DNA from: Bugulina stolonifera
Taxonomy: Eukaryota > Bryozoa > Gymnolaemata > Cheilostomatida > Bugulidae
Assembly (NCBI GenBank): GCA_935421135.1
Contig: OW285195.1
Span: 10,570,391 to 10,634,390 of the forward strand
Length of the DNA: 64,000 nucleotides
Direction of reading: 5' to 3'
In this document: positions 23,729-34,050 of the stretch, piece after piece
Layout: every line of letters begins with the position of its first letter
How positions within the stretch are numbered: the first letter of the stretch is position 1
Program-made: the position numbers and the translations under genes
Notes under the pieces: model-generated
The model's input: the letters and a program-made list of their open reading frames with translations, nothing else
What the model was told of the DNA's origin: nothing
The model's database searches: none

Positions 23729-26700
23729 GCCGCCACCACCACCACCACCGCCGCCGCCACCACCGCCGCCGCCATCACCGTCATCACCGCCACTCCTCCT
23801 CCACCGCCGCCCACCCTCCCCCCCGCAACCCCCACTCACCCGAACGACCGATCGTTTGAGGCGGTCAAGCCGCGTCCGCCCACGTTGCGTGCGGCGCCGA
23901 CCGTACACGTGGAGGCGACGCCGGTGCCCCGTATCCACCGGGCCAAGCGACTAGGCAGCGGCCCGCCGCTTCTCCTGCGCCCCCCACTCGAAAAGCTTGT
24001 GATCTAAACGAGCGAATTCGGCTGCGCTTCGCCTATAGCTCTCATTAGCGATAAGAAGAAGTACTACGGAAGGCTTGGTTTATGATGTGCATTGCATTGT
24101 TAATAAAGAAATGTGTAAAGTCTTGGCTATAAATACACTGATGGGAAGAAGAGTTGGTTCTATGATATACATTGTATTGACAATAAAGAAACGTGTGCAT
24201 GTGTTAAGTCAGCATATATAATACATTAAATAAACTTTCCACAATGGTGACAATAGAATGAATAAAAGATTGTGTACACGTGTTAAAACACAATTGAAAG
24301 AATAAAAGACACATATTTAAAAGAGTATGTCATATCTATTATTAGCAAGAAAGTCTGTGTGCATGTGTTAAGACAGTGTATATTATACATTAGATAAACT
24401 TTTCACAATAGTAGCAATAGAATAAATAAAAGGTTGTGTGCATGTGTTAAGTCAGCATTATGTAATATATTAAATAAACTTTTCACAATAGTAGCAATAG
24501 AATAAATAAAAGAGGAGTTTAGGTACTTATTACTCATCTTCATCAGAAGTCGTAGGAGCTATAATGTTTACGACTTCGGTCTCAGCATACTCTAATTGAT
24601 ATGCTCCAGCTCCAAACTCTTGACACAGTCTTACCTACAAGATGATTTTAGTTTTTTACTCAGACGAATATCACTCAAGGTGGACAAAGCAAGAAATCTA
24701 TACTTCTTTATGTTGTTGGTCCCTTACCATATCTGCTGATTTGTAGAGGTGAGCTAGTTGTTGAGGGGTTTCACTTTTGTAGTTACGAACTTCAGAATCA
24801 GCTCCCAATCTTAGACATGTATGTAGACATTCGTAGTCTTCATTCTCTATGGCAATGTGAGATGGGGCGTATCCATCTCCCATTCGCTATAATATCAAAC
24901 AAGAGAATAGAATTAAACTCCCCATCTAACTTATCAATTCGATCTACTCTACTTTTATTCCACTGTAATGTATTCACTTACCCTCATATCTAAGTCAGCC
25001 CGAGTATTTTTTTAGTACCTTTAGTGCCTCTCTATGCTTGCTGCTATGCGCTGTTTCAACAATGAGGTGGACTACACTCCTTCCATCATGATTGTAGCTC
25101 TGTACATTGTCTTGGGGAAGTGATTTGTAAGGAACTCTGAAGTATGGATGCTTTACTTCTGCTCTGGTCAAACTTGTGGTTAGAGCATGAATAACCTTAG
25201 CTCTACCCAGACGTGCAGCAATGTGAAGGGGGGTGTCACCTTCCAAATAAACATTAGCAATATAGATAAGTACCGAATTGTTACAAGTTTTGCAACACTT
25301 TATTTTTTAACAAGCAATGCATGCAAACATTGGTGCTATAAAACACTAACCCCAAGCATCGGCTATTGCTCCATCCGCTCCCCTTGTGATGATGAGGCGA
25401 ATTAGTGAATCCGAACAATAAGACTGTACAGTTAGGTGAAGTAACGTCTGCCGATTCGCATTCTTTGTATTCAGTTGTTTGTGACTCCTCGCAACAAATA
25501 CCGCGAGTGCAACGGCTCTCTCATCTCTATCTCGGGCTGCTTCTAGTACCTCACTACATCATTTAGCATGATATTTGTTTTTCACATAGTTGAGAGGTAG
25601 TTATATGGGAAATTTGTCTATCATATTTTATTTTGATCATAAAAGACAATACGAAACAAAAAAAAAAAAAGTTGGAAGTATGTATAACTTACAACTCTTC
25701 ATCCTTTCCATCTTGCTCCCAAAAGATAGAACGAATTTCTTCTAGTAACTGTGTGCTAAGCTTATTACGAATATCGGTTAAAGGATCCCATTTCTGCCAG
25801 TCTAGAGGTAAGCTTTTTTGGAGAAAGAGCTCAGACACCCCCTCAAATAAGTCTTTATTCTCATACTTGCTTTGTTCTGTACATCTTTCCACTGTTACCT
25901 TCATCAGCTCTTGGTTTATAGGAGTCATTAGCTTGTTGCTATACTCGCTTGATCCATATCCACTTTCCATGCTATTTGTGTGCTAACCTTCTTTAATTTC
26001 TATTAAGAACAGACTGGAGCTAGAAAGAGTTAACTAAACTACTGTTTCCACCTCTCTTTATATAGTGAATAAAAAGATACAAATAAAGCTGATTGGCTAA
26101 CAGCATATACATTGGAGCGCATTGGAAACACATCAGAGTGCATCGAATCACATCGGGAAAGATCGAAAACACATAGGGAAACATCGAAACACATCGGGAA
26201 AGGTCGAAAACACATCGGGGGAGGTCGAAAACACATCGGGACACATCGAATCACATCGGGGGAGGTCGAAAACACATCGGGACACATCGAATCACATCGG
26301 GGGAGGTCGAAAACACATCGGGACACATCGAATCACATCGGGGGAGGTCGAAAACACATCGGGGGAGGTCGAAAACACATCGGGACACATCGAATCACAT
26401 CGGGGGAGGTCGAAAACACATCGAATCACATCGGGGGAGGTCGAAAACACATCGAATCACATCGGGGGAGGTCGAAAACACATCGAATCACATCGGGGGA
26501 GGTCGAAAACACATCGGGAGAGGTCGAAAACACATCGGGACACATCGAATCACATCGGGGGAGGTCGAAAACACATCGGGACACATCGAATCACATCGGG
26601 GGAGGGCGGAAACACATCGAATCACAACGGGGGAGGTCGAAAACACATCGAATCACATCGGGGGAGGTCGCAAACACATCGAATCACATCGGGGGAGGTC

Positions 26701-29700
26701 GAAAACACATCGGGGGAGGTCGAAAACACATCGGGACACATCGAATCACATCGGGGGAGGTCGAAAACACATCGAATCACATCGGGGGAGGTCGAAAACA
26801 CATCGGGACACATCGAATCACATCGGGGAGGTCAAAAACACATCGGGTTACATCGGGTTACATCGGGGAAGGTCGAAAACACATCGAGACACATCGAATC
26901 ACATCGGGGGAGGTCGAAAACACATCGGGGGAGGTAAAAAACACATCGGGTTACATCGGGTTACATCGGGTTACATCCGGTCACATCGGGGAAGGTCGAA
27001 AACACATCGGGACACATCGAATCACATCGGGGGAGGTCGAAAACACATCGAGACACATCGAATCACATCGGGGGAGGTCGAAAACACATCGGGGGAGGTC
27101 GAAAACACATCGGGGGAGGTCGAAAACACATCGGGTTACATCGGGTTACATCGGGTTACATCGGGTTACATCGGGTTACATCGGGTTACATCGGGTTACA
27201 TCGGGTTACATCGAATCACATCGGGATGCAATAAATCAGACTAAAAAAAGGCACATCACTTCTGATTGGACAGAGATTTCCATAAAAGCAAGCGTGAGAG
27301 AGGATTTTTATCATTACCACTCAACCACCTAGTAAAGACTTGCAACTCTGTGGATATTTACTAATTTCTCTGAATAAACATCACTCAACAATTAATATGG
27401 TGAGTAAACTTATTTTAATATGTATTTTAGTATGAATTTACTCATTTGAGTTAACATTGGGACTAATTCTATTTTAGTAGTGATATAATACTCCCTTGGT
27501 ATGACCAGAGCTTAGAAACTTTGTAAGCTTATGTATTAAACTGTTTTGATTCTCAACATGAGAGCAAGTATGTAGAGATCTGATCTGTCTATACTACAAT
27601 TTGTGTGACCGGAGCTTAGAAGCTTTATATGTGGGGAGATTTATTTTCAATATGAGTAGTTATACCACTAGTAGTGTAATAAGTATCAAAACAGTTTATT
27701 ACCACTTGTACTGGCTATACTAGTACATCCTAGCTATTTTAATATGTATTTTAATATGAACTTACTCATTTGAGTTAACATTGGGGCTAATTATATTTTA
27801 GTAGTGGTATAATTCTCCTTTGGTATGTCCAGGGCTTAAAAACGTTGTAAGCTTATATATTAAACTGTTTTGATTCTCAACATGAGAGCATGTGTGTAGA
27901 GATCTGCTCTGTCTATACTACAATCAGTGTGACCAGAGCTTAGAAACTTTATTATAAGTGGTTATACCACTGTAGTGTTTCTTTCTTTAGTAACTATGTT
28001 GCATTAGTAGTTCCATCTACTTGACTCATGCTTTGGTATATGTTTATTACTCTACATATACTTACAGGCTTCTACATCTAAATATCAAAGAAAGAAATAT
28101 ATAAGAAAAATTAAAACATCAAAAAAAGGTATGAAGGATATGATTACGTACGATTCGGAAGACAGAAGACGAATCTCGAGGAAAAGAATCCCATCTCCAG
28201 AAATGGTTAGTCTATTATCTTATTTGTTCACACATGCATTACACCTTCAATCCACTATGGTGTTGGGTTTCTAAGATGTCAAAGGAGATTACTGACATTT
28301 CTTCAGAAGTACATGTTAGTTACACATAATGATGATGTACTTTTTTATACTATAAGCCTCTTACCATGTCTAGAATGTCAAAAGAGACTACTTCCTTTTT
28401 AAAACCAGATGTTAATTAGCCATAGTATGATTTTCTCTAATTCTATAAGTCTCTTACCATGTCTAAGATGTTAAAGATTAGTGATATTTTTATTATAAGT
28501 ATTTCACTTTCTTTCTTATGTATTATTTTTATCAATAAGACACTTTTTTTTCTTTTCTTATGTGAAAAAATATAACATAAATTACAACTGGTTTTCTTAT
28601 GTTATTGATGTATTTCTCTTTATGTGAGTAAATAGACAGGCTTTAGTAGACTTGCTTAGTACTTAGAGTGCTAGTTTTTTCATCAAATTCTTCAAAAACC
28701 ATATATTACAAATAACTATGTTAATGTAGTTTGTTAATTAGTCTCTGCACATTTTATTTACATTATAGAATGAAAAAGAAACAGAACTAGGGGAAGAAGA
28801 AATTGCATTATTTGAAGAATGTGGGGGAGTAGATGGGTTCGAGGTAGGTAAGAATGATCTAGTATCTATTTGTATATTTAGAATCTTTTTTTTTTTTTTT
28901 TCTGATTTACAAGTAAGTCATATGTTCTCTCTCACTTATTCTTGTTATTTTCTTTCTTTTTTAGGACTCAGAGCAAAGCCGATATGTAAGGGGGGTCTAA
29001 GATTCTATGTCTTTGTTAGTGATGAGACAAAGAGAAGACTGGAGATGTCACTAACAAAGCCATTTGAATCGGACGACCCCTGCTTTTTATGCAATAAGAA
29101 TGTTGGGCACCGACGAGGTGTCCACATTCAACAACATTTTTTGCTCCGAATCTGTTTTTGCTATCACATAACAGTAGATGATGAGGGGATGAATAGACAC
29201 TACAACTTTCCATCTAATCATCATATTGATGGAAAGCCCTGTCACCGACACATCTCATTCAACACACGCTTTCTAACCGATATCTATTCATTAAAAAAGA
29301 CCATATCCTTTTTGCAAAGGGTCACTGGTCACTCTCCACCTTCCAAAATACTCATCCCCGCATACACTCCAACAACTGTTGGTGGGGTAGTATACCCTCC
29401 CTTCTTTAAGGGGATGTCTACTACTCCATTCTCTTTAAAGTCTGGGGTGTGCTCTTCACAATTTCCTCTCCCTTCTCACCATCATTTTGATTCAGATGCT
29501 TCTTCCATCAGTAACTCTCTTACTAATGGAGACATTACCATCTCTACTTCTTCTCTTACAACTACTACTATTACTACTACTCCTTCTACTACTTCTTTTC
29601 CTCCACTCTTTTCTTCACATTCACCCTCTCATTCTCCTGAAAGATCTGTAAAGTCTGGGGTGTGCTCTTCACAATTTCCTCTCCCTTCTCACCATCATTT

Positions 29701-31828
29701 TGATTCAGATGCTTCTTCCATCAGTAACTCTCTTACTAATGGAGACATTACCACCTCTACTTCTTCTCTTACAACTACTACTATTACTACTACCATTACT
29801 ACCACTCCTACTGCTTCTTTTCCCCCACTCTTTTCTTCACATTCACCCTCTCATTCTCCTGAAAGATCTGATGATACAGTTACCACTGTTTCGATACCTA
29901 CTTCTACTCCCACCTCTTCACCTGCTCCACTCTTTTTCTTAGATTCACCCTCTTTTTCTCTTGGAAGATCTAATAATACAATTACTAGTCTTTCAATACC
30001 AACTTTTATTACTACTTCTACTACTACCACTTCTTCCTTTTCTTTAGCTTCACCCTCTCTTTCTTTTGGAAGAGAGCTACTTAGCTCGCAATCTCCTTCT
30101 TGTTCGTCTGAACTCAATCTTAATACCCCCACCACTATTACCCCCATAGAAGAGGAGACTGTCAGTGAACTAGTTGATCGAAGCAGACTCCCCCCATCTT
30201 TTTTCTCTGGAGCAGTTGAGAATTACCGCTCTGCCATTTTTCATCTCAAGAAGAATGGGTATCACAGAGAGGTAATAGCACAAGCTGAAGCTTACCTTCG
30301 AGTCAGTGAAGAAAAGCTCTAATCATCTTTCTTTAGTTTTTTTCTTTTTTCTCCCACTCTCTTTCTCCCACTCTCTCTCTCTGTAGTGTCTCATTCCCTC
30401 TGCATTTACTTTTATGTGATAGCAAATCAGTGAGGATTTTTTTTTAAATTATTTTTTAAATTATTATATAATGGTATTCTAACACTTATACACATCCTTT
30501 TATACATTCTATTGCTACTATTGTAAAAAGTTTATTTAATGTATTATATGTGCTGACTTAACACATGCACACAGCTGTCTCTTGCTATAATAGCTATGAC
30601 ATACTCCTTTACATATGTGTCTTTTATTCTTTCAATTGTGTTTAAATCATATTATAATGATATTTCAACATGTGTACACAATCTTTATTTATTCTATTGC
30701 TACTATTGTGAAAAGTTTATTTAATGTATTATATATGCTGCCCTTAACACATGTACACAGACTTTTCTTGCTAACAATAGCTATGACATACTCCTTTACA
30801 TATGTAGCTTTTTTATTCATTCTATTGCTAGTGTTGTAAAAAGTGTATTTAATGTATTACATAATGCTGACTTAACACATACACCTAATCTTTTATTTAT
30901 TCTATTGCTACTATTGTGAAAAGTTTATTTAATATATTACATAATGCTGACTTAACACATGCACACAACCTTTTATTTATTCTATTGCTACTATTGTGAT
31001 ACAATCTTTTATTTATTCTATTGCTACTATTGTGAAAAGTTTATTTAATATATTACATAATGCTGACTTAACACATGCACGCAACCTTTTATTTATTCTA
31101 TTGCTACTATTGTGAAAAGTTTATCTAATGTATAATATACACTGTCTTAACACATGCACACAGACTTCCTTGCTAATAACAGATATGACATACTCTTTTA
31201 AATATGTGTCTTTTATTCTTTCAATTGTGTTTTAACACGTGTACACAATCTTTTATTCATTCTATTGTCACCATTGCGAAAAGTTTATTTAATGCATTAT
31301 ATATGCTGACTTAACACATGCACACGGTTCTTTGTTGTCAATACAATGTATATCATAGAAACAACCCTTCTTCCCATTAGTATATTTATAGCCAAGACTT
31401 TACACATTTCTTTATTAACAATGCAATGCACATCATAAACCAAGCCTTCCGTAGTACTTCTTCTTATCGCTGAAACCAAGCCTTCCGTAGTACTTCTTCT
31501 TATCGCTAATGAGAGCTATAGGCGAAGCGCAGCCGAATTCGCTCGTTTAGATCACAAGCTTTTCGAGTGGGGGGCGCAGGAGAAGCGGCGGGCCGCTGCC
31601 TAGTCGCTTGGCCCGGTGGATACGGGGCACCGGCGTCGCCTCCACGTGTACGGTCGGCGCCGCACGCAACGTGGGCGGACGCGGCTTGACCGCCTCAAAC
31701 GATCGGTCGTTCGGGTGAGAGGGGGTTGCGGGGGGGAGGGTGGGCGGCGGTGGAGGAGGGGTGGCGGTGATGACGGTGATGGCGGCGGCGGTGGTGGCGG
31801 CGGCGGTGGTGGTGGTGGTGGTGGCGGC

Positions 31829-31861
<33 letters not shown>

Positions 31862-31918
31862 GGTGGCGGCGGCGGTGGTGAGGGCGGTGGTGGTGGCGGC
31901 GGCGGTGGCGGTGGTGAG

Positions 31919-31950
<32 letters not shown>

Positions 31951-33031
31951 TGGTGCGGACGGGACGAGGGCGGTGGCGGGGAGGAGGGAGGTGGGGGAGG
32001 GGGAGGGGAGGAGGGTGGGAAGGAGGAAGGGAAGGGGTCGTGGCCGGGTTTGGGGTCAAGTGTGCAAATGTTTTTTCGACCAATCAGAAGGGGGGATTTT
32101 GGGGCGACCTTGGCAAGGTCGTGTGCAAAATTTTTGTGCTCTTCTGTGATTGGTTGAAATCGGAAATACCGGCTTGTGATTGGTTGAAAACAGGGGTCAA
32201 TGAGTGCGTGTCTGTCTAGAAGTGCACTGACTATACTACTTACATGTAGGTAATACTGTAGTAGTTACAAAGCATGTACAACTAGGGTTTTTAAAAATTT
32301 TTTAGTGTTTTAGCGACTTCTTGAACCAATCTGGGTCACAAATAAAAATTTCAAGATGGCCGTCAAGAATAGGCTGAAACGGCATGTGAACTGGAATTTT
32401 CCAAGGTCAGAGAAAACATTCCCTAACTGATCGACACAACTAGTTTCATTGCACAACAATGAGAATTTTGCTAACCCTGTGACAGAAGTAAGCTAGAAAA
32501 TTCTTGAGAAAATTTAGCCTGTGCCTGAAATTTAGGTTACAAAGACACCCTACATCTTTGGCCTTCTACCACATGGCTACTTTTACTTTTACATTTTACA
32601 TGGTTTGAAACATTGCATAATTGAACTTTGTTATCACTATAATATATACCAATTCCTTGTTTCACTATAACATCATAGCTACATGATACAAGCATGTTCT
32701 TGCAACACATAAACAACTGGACTGATACATGTATGGTCAATAGTTGCTTACATATACACATGTGCAACGTACACGTATGTGTGTAATGTACATGTACATG
32801 TACATGTGTAATGTACATATACACAAACGTATTTGCATGAGACCGAGTAGCATGAGGTATAAAGTTCAAAGATAATTTTCCGTATTCACAGCCTACATAT
32901 CGCAAGAGAAAGGAGAGAGATATGGACTGATAGTGTCTGGGTGCTTTGGAATCATCTGTAGTCTGCTTGTACTACCAGCTATTGTGTACAGATCAGTAAA
33001 GAGAAGAGGTGGAGCCTCTATCACTCAGTAA
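19035..33031 (+). CDS. SLC16-like transporter, copy D (471 aa, 9-kb insertion in intron 8)
   Basis: Exons 19035-19254, 19622-19765, 20375-20647, 21246-21346, 21538-21639, 22204-22336, 22777-22910, 23031-23199 and 32892-33031. They total 1,416 bases, 472 codons with TAA. The TM1 signature QDKGYAWLVLVMSV and TM5 segment CFKRFKYIAFASAMIGY are intact. Exon 8 encodes GVTAGFGLALGIQLANLLAV; the last exon ends in the basic tail KRRGGASITQ. Intron 8 is almost 9.7 kb because it holds the TIR element at 23220-32240; the same intron in copy E is 643 bases. Donor (CAG|GTCAGT) and acceptor (TTCACAG|CC) are undamaged, so normal splicing is possible, but whether such a palindromic intron is handled well is unknown. 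Confidence 0.85.
19960..20263 (-). repeat. tRNA-derived SINE with 15-bp target duplication
   Basis: Minus-strand SINE. The head near 20225-20262 resembles a tRNA (GGTTCCAGGTTTGACC box B). Flanking direct repeats are CTCTGAAATTTATAA (19945-19959) and CTCTGAAATTCATAA (20264-20278), with one mismatch. It lies in copy D intron 2 and is absent from the matching introns of pseudogene C and copy E. Same family as 21859-22152. Confidence 0.8.
20945..21066. repeat. 33-bp tandem repeat, 3.7 units, each with a palindrome
   Basis: Units start at 20945, 20978, 21011 and 21044. Each opens with the self-complementary GGTAAATTATTTACC followed by TGCGGTCAGTAGCTTATT. Copy E has a single, slightly altered unit near 39840-39870, so the array expanded only in copy D. 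Confidence 0.9.
21859..22152 (-). repeat. tRNA-derived SINE with perfect 17-bp target duplication
   Basis: Minus-strand SINE in copy D intron 5, flanked by CTCTATATGACAGTAAC at 21842-21858 and 22153-22169. It shares the body of 19960-20263 (GGATGCTCTTCCTAACACC). Copy E lacks it near 40730. Confidence 0.85.
23220..24512 (+). repeat. Left terminal inverted repeat of the 9-kb element
   Basis: 1,293 bp, the reverse complement of 31006-32240 apart from point differences and length changes in the GC tract. The tract 23500-23790 is built of CCG/CCA trinucleotides, giving long proline/histidine/arginine frames on one strand and glycine/valine/alanine frames on the other; none is a credible gene. 24120-24512 contains about four degenerate units with ACACGTGTTAA and AATAAATAAAAG. 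Confidence 0.9.
24530..25970 (-). CDS. IkB-like ankyrin-repeat protein, element cargo
   Basis: Five exons on the minus strand: 25970-25693, 25553-25351, 25239-24982, 24886-24728 and 24634-24530 (TAA), with GT-AG borders. Ankyrin hallmarks: RQTLLHLTVQS, GDTPLHIAARLG, DGRSVVHLIVE, GYAPSHIAIENEDYECLHTC, LRLGADSEVRN. A long insertion between the repeats ending VIHALTTSL and beginning NHDGRSVVH is placed as in IkB, Bcl-3 and p100/p105 (established family feature). Residues 2-7, ESGYGS, resemble the IkB phosphodegron DSGxxS, and the C-terminus is acidic (TTSDEDE), as in IkB proteins. The family binds NF-kB/Rel in the cytoplasm and blocks its nuclear entry. The exons total 1,003 bases: the reading frame changes at a run of seven A in exon 3, so this copy may be broken, slip there, or carry a sequence error. 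Confidence 0.8.
25971..26130. promoter_or_regulatory. Likely promoter side of the IkB-like gene
   Basis: Short AT-rich stretch between the minus-strand start (25970) and the word array. It contains TATATAGTG near 26058 and no other recognisable site. Confidence 0.3.
26131..27228. repeat. Word array: 10- and 21-bp units beginning ACATCG
   Basis: About 1.1 kb composed almost wholly of four words: ACATCGGGAC, ACATCGAATC and ACATCGGGTT (10 bp) and a 21-bp word starting ACATCGGGGGAGGTCG and ending AAAAC. The common order is GGGAC-AATC-21mer, with local runs such as eight consecutive ACATCGGGTT near 27131-27210. ACATCG thus recurs every 10 or 21 bp, near one or two helical turns. It fills the space between the two divergent cargo genes. 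Long open frames across it exist because the words lack stops. Confidence 0.9.
27397..30322 (+). CDS. Unrecognised Cys/His and Ser/Thr-rich protein, element cargo
   Basis: Proposed exons: one ending at an ATG directly before GTGAGT (ATG at 27397-27399), then about 28069-28205, 28769-28849 and 28965-30322 (TAA). The phases join. The N-terminus is strongly basic (KYQRKKYIRKIKTSKKGMK), followed by an acidic exon. The long last exon begins with a Cys/His-rich segment (CFLCNKNVGHRRGVH, then FCYH, HYNFPSNHHIDG, CHRH) that could bind zinc. Then comes a Ser/Thr/Pro-rich low-complexity region with a near-perfect duplication of about 210 bases (29438-29647 and 29648-29870). The C-terminus has a predicted helical part (SAIFHLKKNGYHREVIAQAE). 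I recognise no family; it is not a known Polinton core protein. The ATG-only first exon is inferred. Confidence 0.6.
27400..28068 (+). repeat. Intron with a direct duplication of about 220 bp
   Basis: Segments starting at about 27416 and 27738 share TACTCATTTGAGTTAACATTG, the ACTGTTTTGATTCTCAACATG stretch and the GTCTATACTACAAT block in the same order. The duplication lies in intron 1 of the plus-strand cargo gene. Confidence 0.75.
30440..31005. repeat. Subterminal tandem repeats inside the right arm
   Basis: Units of about 80-130 bp with TTTTATTTATTCTATTGCTACT, AAAAGTTTATTTAATGTATTA and TGCTGACTTAACACATGCACAC. They continue the repeat that forms the inner part of both inverted repeats, so the right side has several more units than the left. 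No gene seen. Confidence 0.8.
31006..32240 (-). repeat. Right terminal inverted repeat of the 9-kb element
   Basis: 1,235 bp, pairing with 23220-24512. The GC tract (31730-31970) is shorter than on the left. A segment with AGCGATAAGAAGAAGTACTA (minus strand) is duplicated here at about 31437-31505 but single on the left. Confidence 0.9.
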
Positions 33032-33116
33032 GCTCACCACTAAGGGGCGCTGAAAAGAGTATGATATCTGAAACCTCTCTGTTTTCCTGCCACCACAAAA
33101 CAGCAATGTCAGACAG

Positions 33117-33252
33117 GTTTCAACCCTTATCAATCTATGTGAATGATACGAATATTGTCTAGGTGGGTGGGGCTAGTGCTTCTATAGAAGCACTAGCCCC
33201 ACCCACCTAGACAATATTCGTATCATTCACATAGATTGATAAGGGTTGAAAC
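33117..33252. repeat. Perfect 136-bp palindrome, no spacer
   Basis: Two 68-base arms meet at 33184/33185 (CTTCTATAGAAG). It lies about 85 bases after the copy D stop codon. Copy E has only one arm (42685-42745, GCACTAGCCCCACCCACCTAG), so the left arm arose by inverted duplication in copy D. Confidence 0.95.
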
Positions 33253-33594
33253 TCTTTGCGTCTACAGTTATCTCGCTACATTGTACACATGCACACATGC
33301 AACAGTGTTTATTGCATAATGCAGTCTAAAACCACTTTTTAACCCATCTGGTATGATAGTGTACAAATACATGTATATATAGCAATTCATATCGTGGTGT
33401 CCGGAATTCCAATAGACAATAGCTGGACATTCCATTAGACAATAGCCACACATAACAAGTTTTTATAGTAATTCAACTGTATCATTATCTATTTGTACCT
33501 GTATTGTGAAATTACTGATCATTATTGATATATGGTGCATTACTGATTGTAACTCACTTAATAGTTATGCGCAACTTGCTTTTTATACCTATTA

Positions 33595-34050
33595 TGTAAT
33601 AGGGCAGAGTCTTAGAATTGGTTGCAATTAATTCCTTATATGATATACATGTGTATCATTTTACCATCTTTTGTATAAAGCCGACCTTACAGAGGTCCTT
33701 TTACCAGAAACTTTTACAGGAAATGCAATAGTACACGCACAGTATATAAAGTATGCACTTCACTGCTGATTCAGTTGATGCTTGAACTTCAATAAAAAGA
33801 TATCTATGCTACTTATACAGAGTCTTCTTTCATAGCTAAGCTAGTTCCCGGTCTTGGTCCCATCGGGCTTCTTGAAGCCCCAACTCTCTACTAAGACATA
33901 TTATTACACTCTCTCAAGACTGATCTAAGCATTGACTCTAGACCTATGGGTCGTACTGAATAAATAACATAACAACACTTACTGTTCACTGTATATGTAA
34001 TCAGGAAGGCACTTCCCACACCCCTACTATCATACTCTTAAATAAGATAA
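33595..34050 (+). mobile_element. Degenerate LTR
   Basis: Starts TGTAATAGGG and contains the LTR landmarks TATATAAAGT (near 33745), a TCAGTTGATGCTTG block, AATAAAAAG (near 33790) and TACTTATACAGAGTCTTC. The last 100 bases match poorly and no target duplication was found. Confidence 0.6.

Larger units (their letters stand above)
23220..32240. mobile_element. 9,021-bp TIR element (Polinton/Maverick-like ends) carrying two cargo genes
   Basis: The ends are AGTAGTATAGTCAGTGCACT and its reverse complement, flanked by TACATG at 23214-23219 and 32241-32246. Left inverted repeat: 23220-24512; right: 31006-32240. Each arm, from outside in, has an ordinary segment, a very GC-rich CCN-type tract, then a block ending AGCTCTCATTAGCGATAAG and subterminal AT-rich tandem repeats. 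Inside are an IkB-like gene on the minus strand, a word array and an unrecognised gene on the plus strand. The copy E intron (41801-42443) is an empty site. A 6-bp duplication, AG/CT ends and kilobase inverted repeats fit Polinton/Maverick elements, but their polymerase, integrase, ATPase, protease and capsid genes are not seen. If that class is right, this copy is non-autonomous. Confidence 0.85.

Noticed and set aside
23303..23954. Long proline-, glycine- or valine/alanine-rich open frames in the left arm (mirror frames at 31547-32219)
   Set aside because: They arise from a GC triplet tract that is open in several frames on both strands and is mirrored in the other arm; no domain or splice context.
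26131..27228. Possible CRISPR-like array
   Set aside because: The units vary between 10 and 21 bp, there are no unique spacers, and the setting is eukaryotic.
26112..27332. A 406-codon open frame on the plus strand with overlapping frames
   Set aside because: Wholly made of the ACATCG word array, which lacks stop codons in several frames; composition is repeat-driven.
29700..30147. Leucine-rich plus-strand and valine/glutamate-rich minus-strand frames
   Set aside because: Shadows of the Ser/Thr-rich coding exon of the plus-strand cargo gene.
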